DNA from: a virus
Reading direction: 5' to 3' (one strand)
DNA: 39,427 bases
IMG/VR virus record: IMGVR_UViG_3300036846_001124
Coordinates: 1 to 39,427 of that record
Shown: in pieces, positions 13,541 to 19,912 of the stretch
How positions within the stretch are numbered: the first letter of the stretch is position 1
Layout: each line of letters opens with the position of its first letter
The notes under the pieces: generated by a model
The model's input: only the letters and a program-made list of their open reading frames with translations
The model's database searches: none
Told to the model about the DNA's origin: nothing
Program-made: the position numbers and the translations under genes

Positions 13541-13837
13541 TTTATCCAATCCGATTGTTCTTCGGCAAGCACTTCTTTGTTCCTCAAACATCCGTGTGTA
13601 ATCGGCGTAAAGTTTTCGATTGCTCGCGCTGATCGGTGCTCCGGCAACGCTCAGCTTCGCTATCATTTCTTCAACATCATCAGCGGCATGTTGATATTGC
13701 AGAGCAAGATCACAAGATGGCGTGCTCTGTGCTTTCTGCTCAAGCTGCATTTCTTGAATACGATCAGAAAGCCGGTCAGCATGCGCAGCGGTCATCGTCG
13801 CCACACTCGTTGCCAGGATGATCAGAAGCTTTTTCAT
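13538..13837 (-). CDS. Secreted helical protein (99 aa)
   Basis: Leftward, AAGGAA ribosome site. Residues 1-20 are a Sec signal (MKKLLIILATSVATMTAAHA). The mature part is helical with charged heptads (RLSDRIQEMQLEQKA, AADDVEEMIAKL) and two cysteines, C42 and about C91, which could be joined in a helical hairpin. No family is recognised. A terminator overlaps its end, so it is the last gene of the leftward unit. Confidence 0.65.
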   Translation of the reverse strand: MKKLLIILATSVATMTAAHADRLSDRIQEMQLEQKAQSTPSCDLALQYQHAADDVEEMIAKLSVAGAPISASNRKLYADYTRMFEEQRSACRRTIGLDK

Positions 13838-13879
13838 AGCTCAATTCCTTCTGGTTGCCGATTAGGTTTTCTGAATCGA

Positions 13880-14251
13880 TTAGGATCGCTTAGCTTTCCT
13901 ACGTTCGTGCGGTGCCACAGGATCAAGCTCTGGCTCCTTAGGAAAGTACCGCACGCCATTGATCTCAATGAAATCACCCCAGGTATAGAGCCACCGAAGG
14001 TGACGCATTACATCGGCCCGGTAGTAGCCGATTGCTTCGGCGTCCTCAAGGATGCCGGCGATGGTCGTCGTTGTCTTCACACGCAGGACTTGCTCGAACA
14101 GATTATATGCGCGCGAATTAGGACGCCATGGATTGTGAGTGCTGATTACGCGGACTGAGGCGCTTAAGTCAAACGGCTTGCATCGCCGAAAGGCGGTGGC
14201 ATGCCGAACAGTCGCGCTTGGCGCGATTGGCATGTTTGTCGGGTAGCTCAT
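13880..14251 (-). CDS. Possible winged-helix DNA-binding protein (123 aa)
   Basis: Start at ATG 14251, eight bases after AAGGAG; an in-frame TTG six bases earlier is too close to the ribosome site. Residues about 45-105 run helix, helix, then a recognition-helix-like YYRADVMRHLRWLYTWG followed by DFIEINGVRYFP, which looks like a beta wing. DNA binding is inferred from this pattern alone. The end is basic (RRKAKRS). Confidence 0.5.
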   Translation of the reverse strand: MSYPTNMPIAPSATVRHATAFRRCKPFDLSASVRVISTHNPWRPNSRAYNLFEQVLRVKTTTTIAGILEDAEAIGYYRADVMRHLRWLYTWGDFIEINGVRYFPKEPELDPVAPHERRKAKRS

Positions 14252-14320
14252 CGTCAAGTCTCCTTAGCTGTGCTGGATGGTACCGGCCTACTGTAATGGT
14301 ACCATAATCAGTTGTTTTCA

Positions 14321-14354
14321 TGCAACAAAAAAGGGCACCGGGTTTCCGGTGCCC
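14321..14354 (-). terminator. Leftward intrinsic terminator
   Basis: Stem GGGCACCGG/CCGGTGCCC with a four-base loop, followed leftward by six Ts, 22 bases after the stop of the 14376-14720 gene. Confidence 0.9.
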
Positions 14355-14375
14355 TGATTTTGGGTGCGTACCCCG

Positions 14376-14720
14376 TTACTCCGCTGCGGCGGGCATCTCC
14401 AGGGTAATGTTCCCGTGCTGTACGTCCCAGCGCACGTCGGCGCGGGCCAGCATGCGGGTCAGGTTGGCCGCCTTGTACTCGGCCTCCAACTCCGCAACGG
14501 TAACGCCAACGCGGTAGAACTGGCCGTAGCGTTGGGCCGACTTGCCGCGCTTGGGGTTTTCCTTCACCCAAGAAATGCGTGCATTCGGCACCAGCACATC
14601 CTTGCCCGCATAGCGAACCGGCTTTGCCTTGGCCTCGGTCTGCGTGGTAACAACCTCGGCCTCCGGGGCAACCTGCTCCGGCGTGGCAACGTGGGCGGAC
14701 TTTTTGGCTTGCTTGCTCAT
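14376..14720 (-). CDS. Hypothetical protein (114 aa)
   Basis: Leftward, GGAG ribosome site. Residues 1-35 are Ala/Glu/Lys-rich and probably disordered; the rest is a compact mixed domain (YAGKDVLVPNARISWV, YGQFYRVGVTVAELEAEYKAA). Higher GC than the genes around it. No family is recognised. It has its own promoter and terminator, so it is a single-gene unit, possibly expressed at high level. Confidence 0.65.
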   Translation of the reverse strand: MSKQAKKSAHVATPEQVAPEAEVVTTQTEAKAKPVRYAGKDVLVPNARISWVKENPKRGKSAQRYGQFYRVGVTVAELEAEYKAANLTRMLARADVRWDVQHGNITLEMPAAAE

Positions 14721-15101
14721 AATACAACTCCAAGTGGTATGGCCCCTGAGGGCCGGTGGGCGAGGGCGATATTGCCCGCCGCCATGTTGTAAATATACTT
14801 TACAAACCGAGGAAATGCAATATGCTTTACAAACTATTTGTGCATACCTCGTATGCGTATATGCATGGATATATGCATATATTCATAAGCTATAGCTCAT
14901 AATCCATCTTATAAGGGTAAGGGTATCTGGGTGCCGCATAACACCAAATCACAGTCAAAATCGGTTTTGGGCCTATAAACCTCTCAGACAACACCGAGAC
15001 CCCAAAACCCAAAATATTGAGAAGATGAAAACCAACCCCTACCCTTTTACCTCTCCCCCAAGACCCAAACCCCCAAAATATTGAGAAGACCCCACCAACC
15101 C
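14721..15101. other. Intergenic region: leftward promoter, AT palindromes, direct repeats
   Basis: No gene is supported. It holds the promoter below, then an AT-rich stretch (about 14840-14900) with repeated ATATGCAT palindromes and AGCTATAGCT, then a pyrimidine-poor/C-rich stretch in which CCCAAAATATTGAGAAGA occurs twice (15008-15025 and 15072-15089). Such a mixture of AT-rich DNA and repeats can mark an origin or a regulatory hub; no evidence decides. Confidence 0.5.
14792..14820 (-). promoter_or_regulatory. Leftward promoter, TTGCAT-N17-TATATT
   Basis: On the minus strand TTGCAT (14820-14815), 17 bases, TATATT (14797-14792). The -10 is embedded in TTGTAAAGTATATT, and another TTGTAAAG lies about 28 bases upstream. 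It drives the 14376-14720 gene. Confidence 0.65.
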
Positions 15102-15305
15102 TTATCCCCGCTTAAAGATCTGCACAAAACTCAATTCCGGATCGACCCGTAACCGGCTAATCGCCTCTTCCATGCTAACACTAGAATCGTCAATCATAAC
15201 CTCAAAATGGCATCCGGGATTGGCAACATCAAAATCCCGAAGATACTGAAGCAACGTCTGCTCTAACTCCCCCGGTATATGCGCTCGTATGAATATAACT
15301 GCCAT
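15102..15305 (-). CDS. Hypothetical protein (67 aa)
   Basis: Leftward with an AGGAGG ribosome site. Compact alpha/beta: a first strand (AVIFIRAHI), a helix (LEQTLLQYLRDF), a second strand (HFEVMID) and a helix (MEEAISRL), ending in a basic FKRG. It lies nine bases after the stop of the alpha-CTD-like gene, last of that leftward operon. No family is recognised. Confidence 0.55.
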   Translation of the reverse strand: MAVIFIRAHIPGELEQTLLQYLRDFDVANPGCHFEVMIDDSSVSMEEAISRLRVDPELSFVQIFKRG

Positions 15306-15314
15306 CTCTACCTC

Positions 15315-15749
15315 CTACACATTCAACCTCATCCCATGCTTCCCGAGGACAGCATTAACCCGGTTAATCGTTTCTCTACCAACAAAAGGCTGATCCCTCA
15401 ACTCATCCTCACTAATCGCTAACAAATCCCTCACGGTAACCAGCGGACGTTGCCGCTCAAGCCCGACAAATTGTTTCTCATGGGTATTCCAGCTATCAAA
15501 GGCTTTTGACAATCGCTTTTGGTAATCAAATCCCCAATCAACTTTATTCAGCGGAGTATCAAGAAAAGAGAAATCAAGCTTGTCTGTCACACCGGTATCA
15601 GCGTCTAGTGTGGTGGTTATTGTCGCTGATTCCAACAAACGGAGGGCCTCGGCAATCAATCGCGTGGCCTTCATAATCAGATTGACAGGAGTGTCGTGCG
15701 TCATGAGTTTAACTCTTGTTAAACGAGTCCAGCCTTCTTCCTCATCCAC
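15315..15749 (-). CDS. Protein with RNA polymerase alpha-CTD-like C-terminus
   Basis: 144 residues, GTG start with AGAGGAG just upstream, overlapping the preceding gene by eight bases. Residues about 100-144 (RPLVTVRDLLAISEDELRD, FVGRETINRVNAVLGKHGM) match the helix-hairpin-helix fold of the bacterial RNA polymerase alpha C-terminal domain: VRDLL for the VGDLL motif and GRETINRVNAVL for the GKKSLNEI-type helix. In bacteria this domain contacts UP-element DNA and activators. The N-terminal 100 residues are not recognised. A phage regulator that mimics alpha-CTD is a fair inference. Confidence 0.6.
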   Translation of the reverse strand: MDEEEGWTRLTRVKLMTHDTPVNLIMKATRLIAEALRLLESATITTTLDADTGVTDKLDFSFLDTPLNKVDWGFDYQKRLSKAFDSWNTHEKQFVGLERQRPLVTVRDLLAISEDELRDQPFVGRETINRVNAVLGKHGMRLNV

Positions 15750-16008
15750 TGAACTCCTCTATCTCTTCCCTATTATGAAATCGGACGAGCTTACACTTCC
15801 TACCGGTCATAGCGGCGATTTTCCGAGCAATCGGCCACAGACTATCAAGCCTTTTTACGTCAGCCACAATCAGCGGCACTTGGGAACCAGGACCCATGAG
15901 CGGAGCCGACAGGACCCCCTCATATCCATCCTCAGGGTCCACAGACACGAAAGCCCATATTTCGTTTATGAATATGGTATTCTTAGGCGCATAGACGACG
16001 AATGGCAT
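15742..16008 (-). CDS. Hypothetical protein (88 aa)
   Basis: Leftward, GGAGAG ribosome site. Alpha/beta protein: FVVYAPKNTIF, EIWAFVSVDPEDG and VPLIVADVKRLDSLWPIARKIAAMTG. It is two bases downstream of the ParB-like gene and overlaps the alpha-CTD-like gene, so these three are translationally coupled. No family is recognised. Confidence 0.6.
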   Translation of the reverse strand: MPFVVYAPKNTIFINEIWAFVSVDPEDGYEGVLSAPLMGPGSQVPLIVADVKRLDSLWPIARKIAAMTGRKCKLVRFHNREEIEEFSG

Positions 16009-16010
16009 GG

Positions 16011-16475
16011 CTATTTCTCTCCTATTATCACAAACCGGCCACTGAGCTTGAGTTGATCCTGTGTCAGATCAACCGAGTCAACGACGCGAAAGGGCTCCCA
16101 CAATTCCACCGGTAAAAGCCAGCCAGCGATGAATGGGATGCCGTCGATCGCGTGACGGACGTAGCGGTGGTGACCATCCACAAGGTACACGTCTTGGGAC
16201 TCGTCAGACCATGAGTGACGCTTGCAAAAGATGATGGGCTCGGCGAGCTCCTCACCGGTTAAGGCAAGGACACGACCCCGGCTCACTGTATTATCTTTCA
16301 AGTATTGGTTGGCAATGTCCTGGTCAACAGGAACCTCCACTACTTCAAGTCCTTCCATGTGCGCCAAGATCCATTTCCGTAACCGGCTAGACGCAATCTG
16401 AGTATTGCTACCATCATCGTCAACCCAAGTGAAGAGGGGCTCGAAGTGGCCCATTTCATCCAGTCGTATTGCCAT
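16011..16475 (-). CDS. ParB-like protein (154 aa)
   Basis: Residues about 100-120 read DVYLVDGHHRYVRHAI, the DGHHR-type core motif of ParB/sulfiredoxin-fold proteins. Upstream strands (VVEVPVDQDI, VLALTGEEL) fit the same fold. Family members range from DNA partition CTPases to nucleases and protein modifiers, so the activity cannot be given. The ribosome site is weak (AAGGGC). Confidence 0.65.
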   Translation of the reverse strand: MAIRLDEMGHFEPLFTWVDDDGSNTQIASSRLRKWILAHMEGLEVVEVPVDQDIANQYLKDNTVSRGRVLALTGEELAEPIIFCKRHSWSDESQDVYLVDGHHRYVRHAIDGIPFIAGWLLPVELWEPFRVVDSVDLTQDQLKLSGRFVIIGEK

Positions 16476-16514
16476 ACGAGTTTTGCCCTTGCAAAATGAG
16501 TTATGCCTTCTTCT

Positions 16515-16721
16515 TTATCTTCTACCCTTCGACGGACAAGCAATGTCGTCAGGGTAACGTTCACAGAAGTCCTGGCCCTGTTCAATGATATGCTTTCGCT
16601 CGGCATCCTTACTCATAGGTGCAACCTTTGGATCAGGGGACTGACCCTGTACACGAAAGGCATCGCTGGAACACCCGGCTAAAGCGATCGCTGCGATTAG
16701 AACGAGTGCCTGAATCGCCAT
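16515..16721 (-). CDS. Small lipoprotein (68 aa)
   Basis: Start at the second in-frame ATG, 16721, six bases after AGGAGG; an ATG at 16727 touches that ribosome site. Hydrophobic signal followed by lipobox IALAGC, so Cys17 would be lipidated and the protein anchored in the periplasm. The mature part has two further cysteines (DFCERYPDDIAC). It overlaps the end of the PEP-CTERM gene by 25 bases. Phage lipoproteins often act in superinfection exclusion or as spanin partners; neither is shown here. Confidence 0.7.
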   Translation of the reverse strand: MAIQALVLIAAIALAGCSSDAFRVQGQSPDPKVAPMSKDAERKHIIEQGQDFCERYPDDIACPSKGRR

Positions 16722-17032
16722 CGCCATCCTCCTAGCATTGCAAATCCGGTCAGCAGCATAGCCCAAGTCGCGGGTTCAGGCACAGCAGGCTGGACATAGG
16801 TTATGCTTGTAACCTGCCACCCGCCGGGGAAAACGCTGGTGCTATACCCGGTCGGCTCGAACGACACAGCATAGGGATCCGCCGGATCCATCGCCTCCGC
16901 AGCAAAGTATAGCGCCATTCCCGATGGCTCCCAAAAGGGATTCACGGTGATGTCGACGATGATGGCGATCGTATCGGCGCGTGCTGGCACGGTCACCAGC
17001 ATCAGCGCAGCGATGAGTAAGAGTTTTTTCAC
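16697..17032 (-). CDS. PEP-CTERM sorting-domain protein 3
   Basis: 111 residues, GTG start after AAGGA. Sec signal MKKLLLIAALMLVTVPARA, a short beta-rich body, then AVPEPATWAMLLTGFAMLGG and a basic tail (WRWRFRHSF): a full PEP-CTERM exosortase signal. The tail differs from those at 3643 and 4353 (WAMLLTGF against WGMMLLGF), so it was acquired or evolved separately. It sits in a leftward operon next to a lipoprotein gene. Confidence 0.85.
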   Translation of the reverse strand: MKKLLLIAALMLVTVPARADTIAIIVDITVNPFWEPSGMALYFAAEAMDPADPYAVSFEPTGYSTSVFPGGWQVTSITYVQPAVPEPATWAMLLTGFAMLGGWRWRFRHSF

Positions 17033-17036
17033 GGCA

Positions 17037-17234
17037 TTAATCCTTTTCTATCACGCTACGTTTGTTCGTTCGATGCAGTGCGTCGATGTTCATCAGCTTC
17101 ACCACAGTCTCACGGAATGACACATTTCCCGGCACCTCCATCAGATCCTTTAAGATGTAGCTCATCTGCCGCTCGGACACATGCTTCCGCACAACTTGGT
17201 AGATCTTCTCAGCAGTCAACTCACTCACGACCAT
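17037..17234 (-). CDS. Hypothetical helical protein (65 aa)
   Basis: Leftward, AAGGAAG ribosome site. All-helical (LTAEKIYQVVRKHVSERQM, RETVVKLMNIDALHR), charged, soluble. It overlaps the preceding gene by 14 bases. No family is recognised. Confidence 0.55.
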   Translation of the reverse strand: MVVSELTAEKIYQVVRKHVSERQMSYILKDLMEVPGNVSFRETVVKLMNIDALHRTNKRSVIEKD

Positions 17235-17481
17235 GCTGTTGCTTCCTTTCTTTTATTGCGTCGAGCATACGGACCGTGGCTTCCATCGTTTCAATAGCGT
17301 GCAGCAGCGATTCTTCAGAATCACTCAGACCATCATTATAAACACACGCCGCACACAGGTTGAATGGACTGTTACGCAGCCGTTGACGGATTTTGGGCGG
17401 GAAGTCGTCAAAGTTGTCACACATGAACTTCCAGCCCTCATCGCTAACAAGGCACAGTCCCTGGAAGCGTTGCCTCGCCAT
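17221..17481 (-). CDS. Hypothetical protein (86 aa)
   Basis: Leftward, AGGAAG ribosome site; its start shares one base with the stop of the 17481 gene. The N-terminal half has FCLV-like strands and a CAAC motif (about residues 43-46); the C-terminal half is a helix (LLHAIETMEATVRMLDAI). No family is recognised. Confidence 0.55.
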   Translation of the reverse strand: MARQRFQGLCLVSDEGWKFMCDNFDDFPPKIRQRLRNSPFNLCAACVYNDGLSDSEESLLHAIETMEATVRMLDAIKERKQQHGRE

Positions 17482-17723
17482 CAGTTAATCTTCCTTTCCT
17501 TGTTACGCTTCTCTAGCTCTTCAGAACAAGCTATATTGAGAAGAATTAACAGCTTATCAATCAAGTCGCCACCTTTGTCACCGCCATATTGACCAACGGC
17601 AATCTTGACTGCGGTGATTAGAAGAGCAGGGACAGCATCGTCAGGTTCAACAGGTGGTCGATGCAAGCCCAGCCATCTCAGGAGTTCATTCGTCAACTTT
17701 TGTGCGCCTTCGGGACTAGCCAT
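17481..17723 (-). CDS. Hypothetical protein (80 aa)
   Basis: Leftward, AAGGAGG ribosome site. Helical, with ALLITAVKIAVGQYGGDKGG in the middle and a charged C-terminus. The glycine turn YGGDKGG between helices is the only notable feature. It directly abuts the upstream gene. No family is recognised. Confidence 0.55.
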   Translation of the reverse strand: MASPEGAQKLTNELLRWLGLHRPPVEPDDAVPALLITAVKIAVGQYGGDKGGDLIDKLLILLNIACSEELEKRNKERKIN

Positions 17724-18101
17724 TTATTTACCTCCTTGTTTACGTCCCCAAATCAACCCCAGGTTCGAAGCCTTCGTTCTTATTGCCCCTTCTGTTCTGG
17801 ACAGAAACACAGCTATTTCCTTCGCAGGAGTTCCGGACTCGATGTGTCTCTTTAAATGAGCTAGTTCTTCCTCTGTCCAATGCGTGTTCTTTCTTAAACT
17901 TGGTTGATCTGGCACAAGCTTGGGTTTATACCTTCGTTTAGACCGAAGCGATGGACTAATCTCTATAGAACCCGTGTTTCTGCGTACATGGACACTGCCA
18001 TCAATAGTCTTGAGAGCCTGATTGATAACGTCCAACCATTGATCCAGTTGATGTTTAGATCCAGTTGAGATGACAACAGACCCGTACACAGTCTTATCCA
18101 C
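17724..18101 (-). CDS. Myb/GcrA-like helix-turn-helix protein (125 aa)
   Basis: Residues about 72-115 (HWTEEELAHLKRHIESGTPAKEIAVFLS, EGAIRTKASNLGL) fit a Myb/SANT- or GcrA-like DNA-binding domain: W, T/E-rich helix 1, G-turn, helix 2 with EIA, recognition helix with AIRTKASNLGL. The N-terminal 60 residues include basic stretches (RSKRRYKPK) that may add DNA contacts. In GcrA the same motif binds promoter DNA with sigma70; here the role is inferred only. Confidence 0.6.
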   Translation of the reverse strand: MDKTVYGSVVISTGSKHQLDQWLDVINQALKTIDGSVHVRRNTGSIEISPSLRSKRRYKPKLVPDQPSLRKNTHWTEEELAHLKRHIESGTPAKEIAVFLSRTEGAIRTKASNLGLIWGRKQGGK

Positions 18102-18104
18102 CGG

Positions 18105-18557
18105 TTACTCCTTCGACCCAGGACGCTCCTCATCCTCAAAGGTCTCCCATGTCCAAGCCCAATCTTGGATGGCGGCAGTCAGTTCTTCTGCTGATGGAAA
18201 AACTGGCTCACTACCAACCGAACCAACTTTGAGCTTTGCGTAGATCCCCTGTCCCATCGCCATCGCCTCCCGGTAAGGCAACGCGATGATGAACTCCGCA
18301 ATCGTTTGGTTGCGAGTCTTGCTTCGAGTGGAGTAGTGCTTATCTACTCCACTACTGGCCCTCACCGAAGGTGGGGCATACTTTCGCACTTCTTCTGGAG
18401 GGTCGGGCATCGGAAGTGGTGACACTGGTTTATGCATTCCATCGGGTACAGTCGCACGCTCAGGCACCCGTTCATTAATGTTCTCGCGAAGGCGGGCCAT
18501 AAAATCGGGTCCTCCAGGTGTGTTCTGCTTGTCGCTTTGCTTGTCGTTATCGGCCAT
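18105..18557 (-). CDS. Hypothetical protein (150 aa)
   Basis: Start at ATG 18557 after AAAGGAGAATACA; the frame is open to 18608 but lacks a ribosome site there. Residues 1-85 are Pro/Asp/Lys-rich and probably disordered, residues 90-145 form a helical acidic domain (AEFIIALPYREAMAMGQGIY, DWAWTWETFEDEE). First gene of the long leftward operon. No family is recognised. Confidence 0.6.
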   Translation of the reverse strand: MADNDKQSDKQNTPGGPDFMARLRENINERVPERATVPDGMHKPVSPLPMPDPPEEVRKYAPPSVRASSGVDKHYSTRSKTRNQTIAEFIIALPYREAMAMGQGIYAKLKVGSVGSEPVFPSAEELTAAIQDWAWTWETFEDEERPGSKE

Positions 18558-18599
18558 TGTATTCTCCTTTGTGTGGTTCGTTTTACTCTTTATGCACAG

Positions 18600-18615
18600 G
18601 TAACGCAAACGTTAC
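18600..18615. promoter_or_regulatory. Palindromic operator candidate
   Basis: GTAACG-CAAA-CGTTAC, a perfect six-base inverted repeat 43 bases before the first leftward gene and in the divergent region between the leftward operon and the packaging genes. A dimeric repressor site is the simplest reading. Confidence 0.45.
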
Positions 18616-18714
18616 TTTCACACGACCTTGTACCCCCTTGTAATCTGCACACCACCTATGGTATGGCAATTTTGACTCACCTTTTGCGCTCTACCACAGT
18701 GGACGCAGAGCTCA

Positions 18715-19125
18715 GTGCCACGTCCACACCCACACACCGGTAGTTCCACCGGAAGTGCGAAGCTCACGCATAGACCAGATCGTAGCTTACCATTGGCCCG
18801 CAAACCAGAAGCGGAAATCCTTGAGCCAGAACCCAGATACAATGACCCGGAACTGTCTCCACAGGATTTCTTACTTGCAGTGATGCACGACAAGCGGCTG
18901 CCGATGGCAGCACGCATTGATGCTGCGTCCAAAGTTTCTGTGTACATCCATCCCCGGTTAGCGCAGATCACGCAGGATGTGACGGCTGGTGTTACAATTC
19001 GCATTGAAGGTGGGCTTCCCCAATTACCGGGCACGAATATTATCATGCCAGAACACACGAAACACACGGTTACAGCCGAAACAAGCCAGAGTAAAGGCAA
19101 CGGCCACGATCCAGACTCTACTTAA
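18715..19125 (+). CDS. Terminase small subunit-like protein (136 aa)
   Basis: GTG start (weak ribosome site). Residues about 45-85 (LSPQDFLLAVMHDKRLPMAARIDAASKVSVYIHPRLAQ) match a helical motif very common in phage proteins encoded just before the large terminase: helix, MxD, LP, R.DAA, YxHP+L. The N-terminus is basic and Pro-rich, fit for DNA binding. It precedes the large terminase by about 780 bases, with two small leftward genes between. A convergent 57-residue ORF overlaps its end by eight bases. Confidence 0.55.
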   Translation: MPRPHPHTGSSTGSAKLTHRPDRSLPLARKPEAEILEPEPRYNDPELSPQDFLLAVMHDKRLPMAARIDAASKVSVYIHPRLAQITQDVTAGVTIRIEGGLPQLPGTNIIMPEHTKHTVTAETSQSKGNGHDPDST

Positions 19126-19291
19126 CCTCCTGAAAGATTTCTTCCCATTCAGTTTGAAGCATATACGGCCAGTTCTCTTTAATTCTGGCCCATATGGCAT
19201 CTGCGTTTGGCTCCATACCCCTATCGCGCCGCCGCTTGACCCACATCTTCATCACTGACACTTTACGCTTATCGGCTATTTTATCGACCAT
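19118..19291 (-). CDS. Small basic protein (57 aa)
   Basis: Leftward ORF overlapping the end of the 19281 gene by 11 bases and the end of the rightward 18715 gene by eight. Basic first half (KRKVSVMKMWVKRRRDRG), then an amphipathic helical half (IWARIKENWPYMLQTEWEEIF). The coupling to the membrane-protein gene supports it. No family is recognised. Confidence 0.5.
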   Translation of the reverse strand: MVDKIADKRKVSVMKMWVKRRRDRGMEPNADAIWARIKENWPYMLQTEWEEIFQEVK

Positions 19292-19649
19292 TGGGTGTGT
19301 AGACTCCGCGTGCGTTTGGGATTAAGGTCACCTCCAACTCAGCCTGGGTTGGTTCTCCTGTTGCCAGCTCAGGCTCCTTTCTTCTAAACCGCAGGCCAAT
19401 CTTGGTAATTTCTCCAACACCGACCAACACCGCAATCAAATAATAGATTGGCATATAGTCAGCCCACGGTTCATCCAGAAACAAAACACCGATTACATTG
19501 AGTGTAAATAAACCGAAACACAGCCAAATTCCTGCTCGGATAAATTTCCCCTGCGCGATATTGCACAGGGCCATGATCGGTGAGCCAATCAGCCACCCGC
19601 CTAGCATTATCGCGATGCCAATTGGAACAAGTAATATCAGTGCAGTCAC
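19281..19649 (-). CDS. Membrane protein (122 aa)
   Basis: GTG start after AAAGGAG. Three hydrophobic segments: residues 2-25 (ILLVPIGIAIMLGGWLIG), 40-57 (GIWLCFGLFTLNVIGVLF) and 66-84 (MPIYYLIAVLVGVGEI), then a basic soluble tail. It has its own strong promoter. It could be an exclusion protein or a holin-like protein; nothing decides. Confidence 0.65.
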   Translation of the reverse strand: MTALILLVPIGIAIMLGGWLIGSPIMALCNIAQGKFIRAGIWLCFGLFTLNVIGVLFLDEPWADYMPIYYLIAVLVGVGEITKIGLRFRRKEPELATGEPTQAELEVTLIPNARGVYTPNGR

Positions 19650-19675
19650 GAACTTCTCCTTTAACCTTGTAAAGT

Positions 19676-19704
19676 ATTATAGCAAGTTGCAAATGGGAGT
19701 ACAA
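19676..19704 (-). promoter_or_regulatory. Leftward sigma70 promoter, TTGTAC-N17-TATAAT
   Basis: On the minus strand TTGTAC (19704-19699), 17 bases, perfect TATAAT (19681-19676), 27 bases before the membrane-protein start. A TGTAAAGTA element on the plus strand (19668-19676) touches the -10. Confidence 0.75.
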
Positions 19705-19711
19705 GCATCTT

Positions 19712-19912
19712 ATGGTAAGCAGCCTCTACACCGCACCTCACATCACACTCGCGCCGTCGCACTTGTTTGTGCAGAAGACTCCACATGTGGATCCGAACTC
19801 CACAACCGGTCAACGTCATTCCGGTGCATCACCGCAGTCCCCAAGCCCGATGATGTCCGGTAAGGGGAAGTCGCCTCCTCCGCCCCCCAAGTCGGCTTCC
19901 CCACCTAAATGA
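19712..19912 (+). CDS. Small Ser/Pro-rich protein (66 aa)
   Basis: Rightward ORF whose stop overlaps the large terminase start by four bases. Low complexity after residue 30 (Ser, Pro, Lys, ending PPPPPKSASPPK). GGGAG is about 12 bases before the ATG. It may be a real short protein or mainly a translational leader for the terminase. Confidence 0.4.
   Translation: MVSSLYTAPHITLAPSHLFVQKTPHVDPNSTTGQRHSGASPQSPSPMMSGKGKSPPPPPKSASPPK

Noticed and set aside
12449-14158. 569-codon rightward ORF
   Set aside because: It crosses the TGTAC repeat region, runs out of frame over the 13032 gene and antisense to the 13538 and 13880 genes, which have signal peptide, ribosome sites and a terminator.
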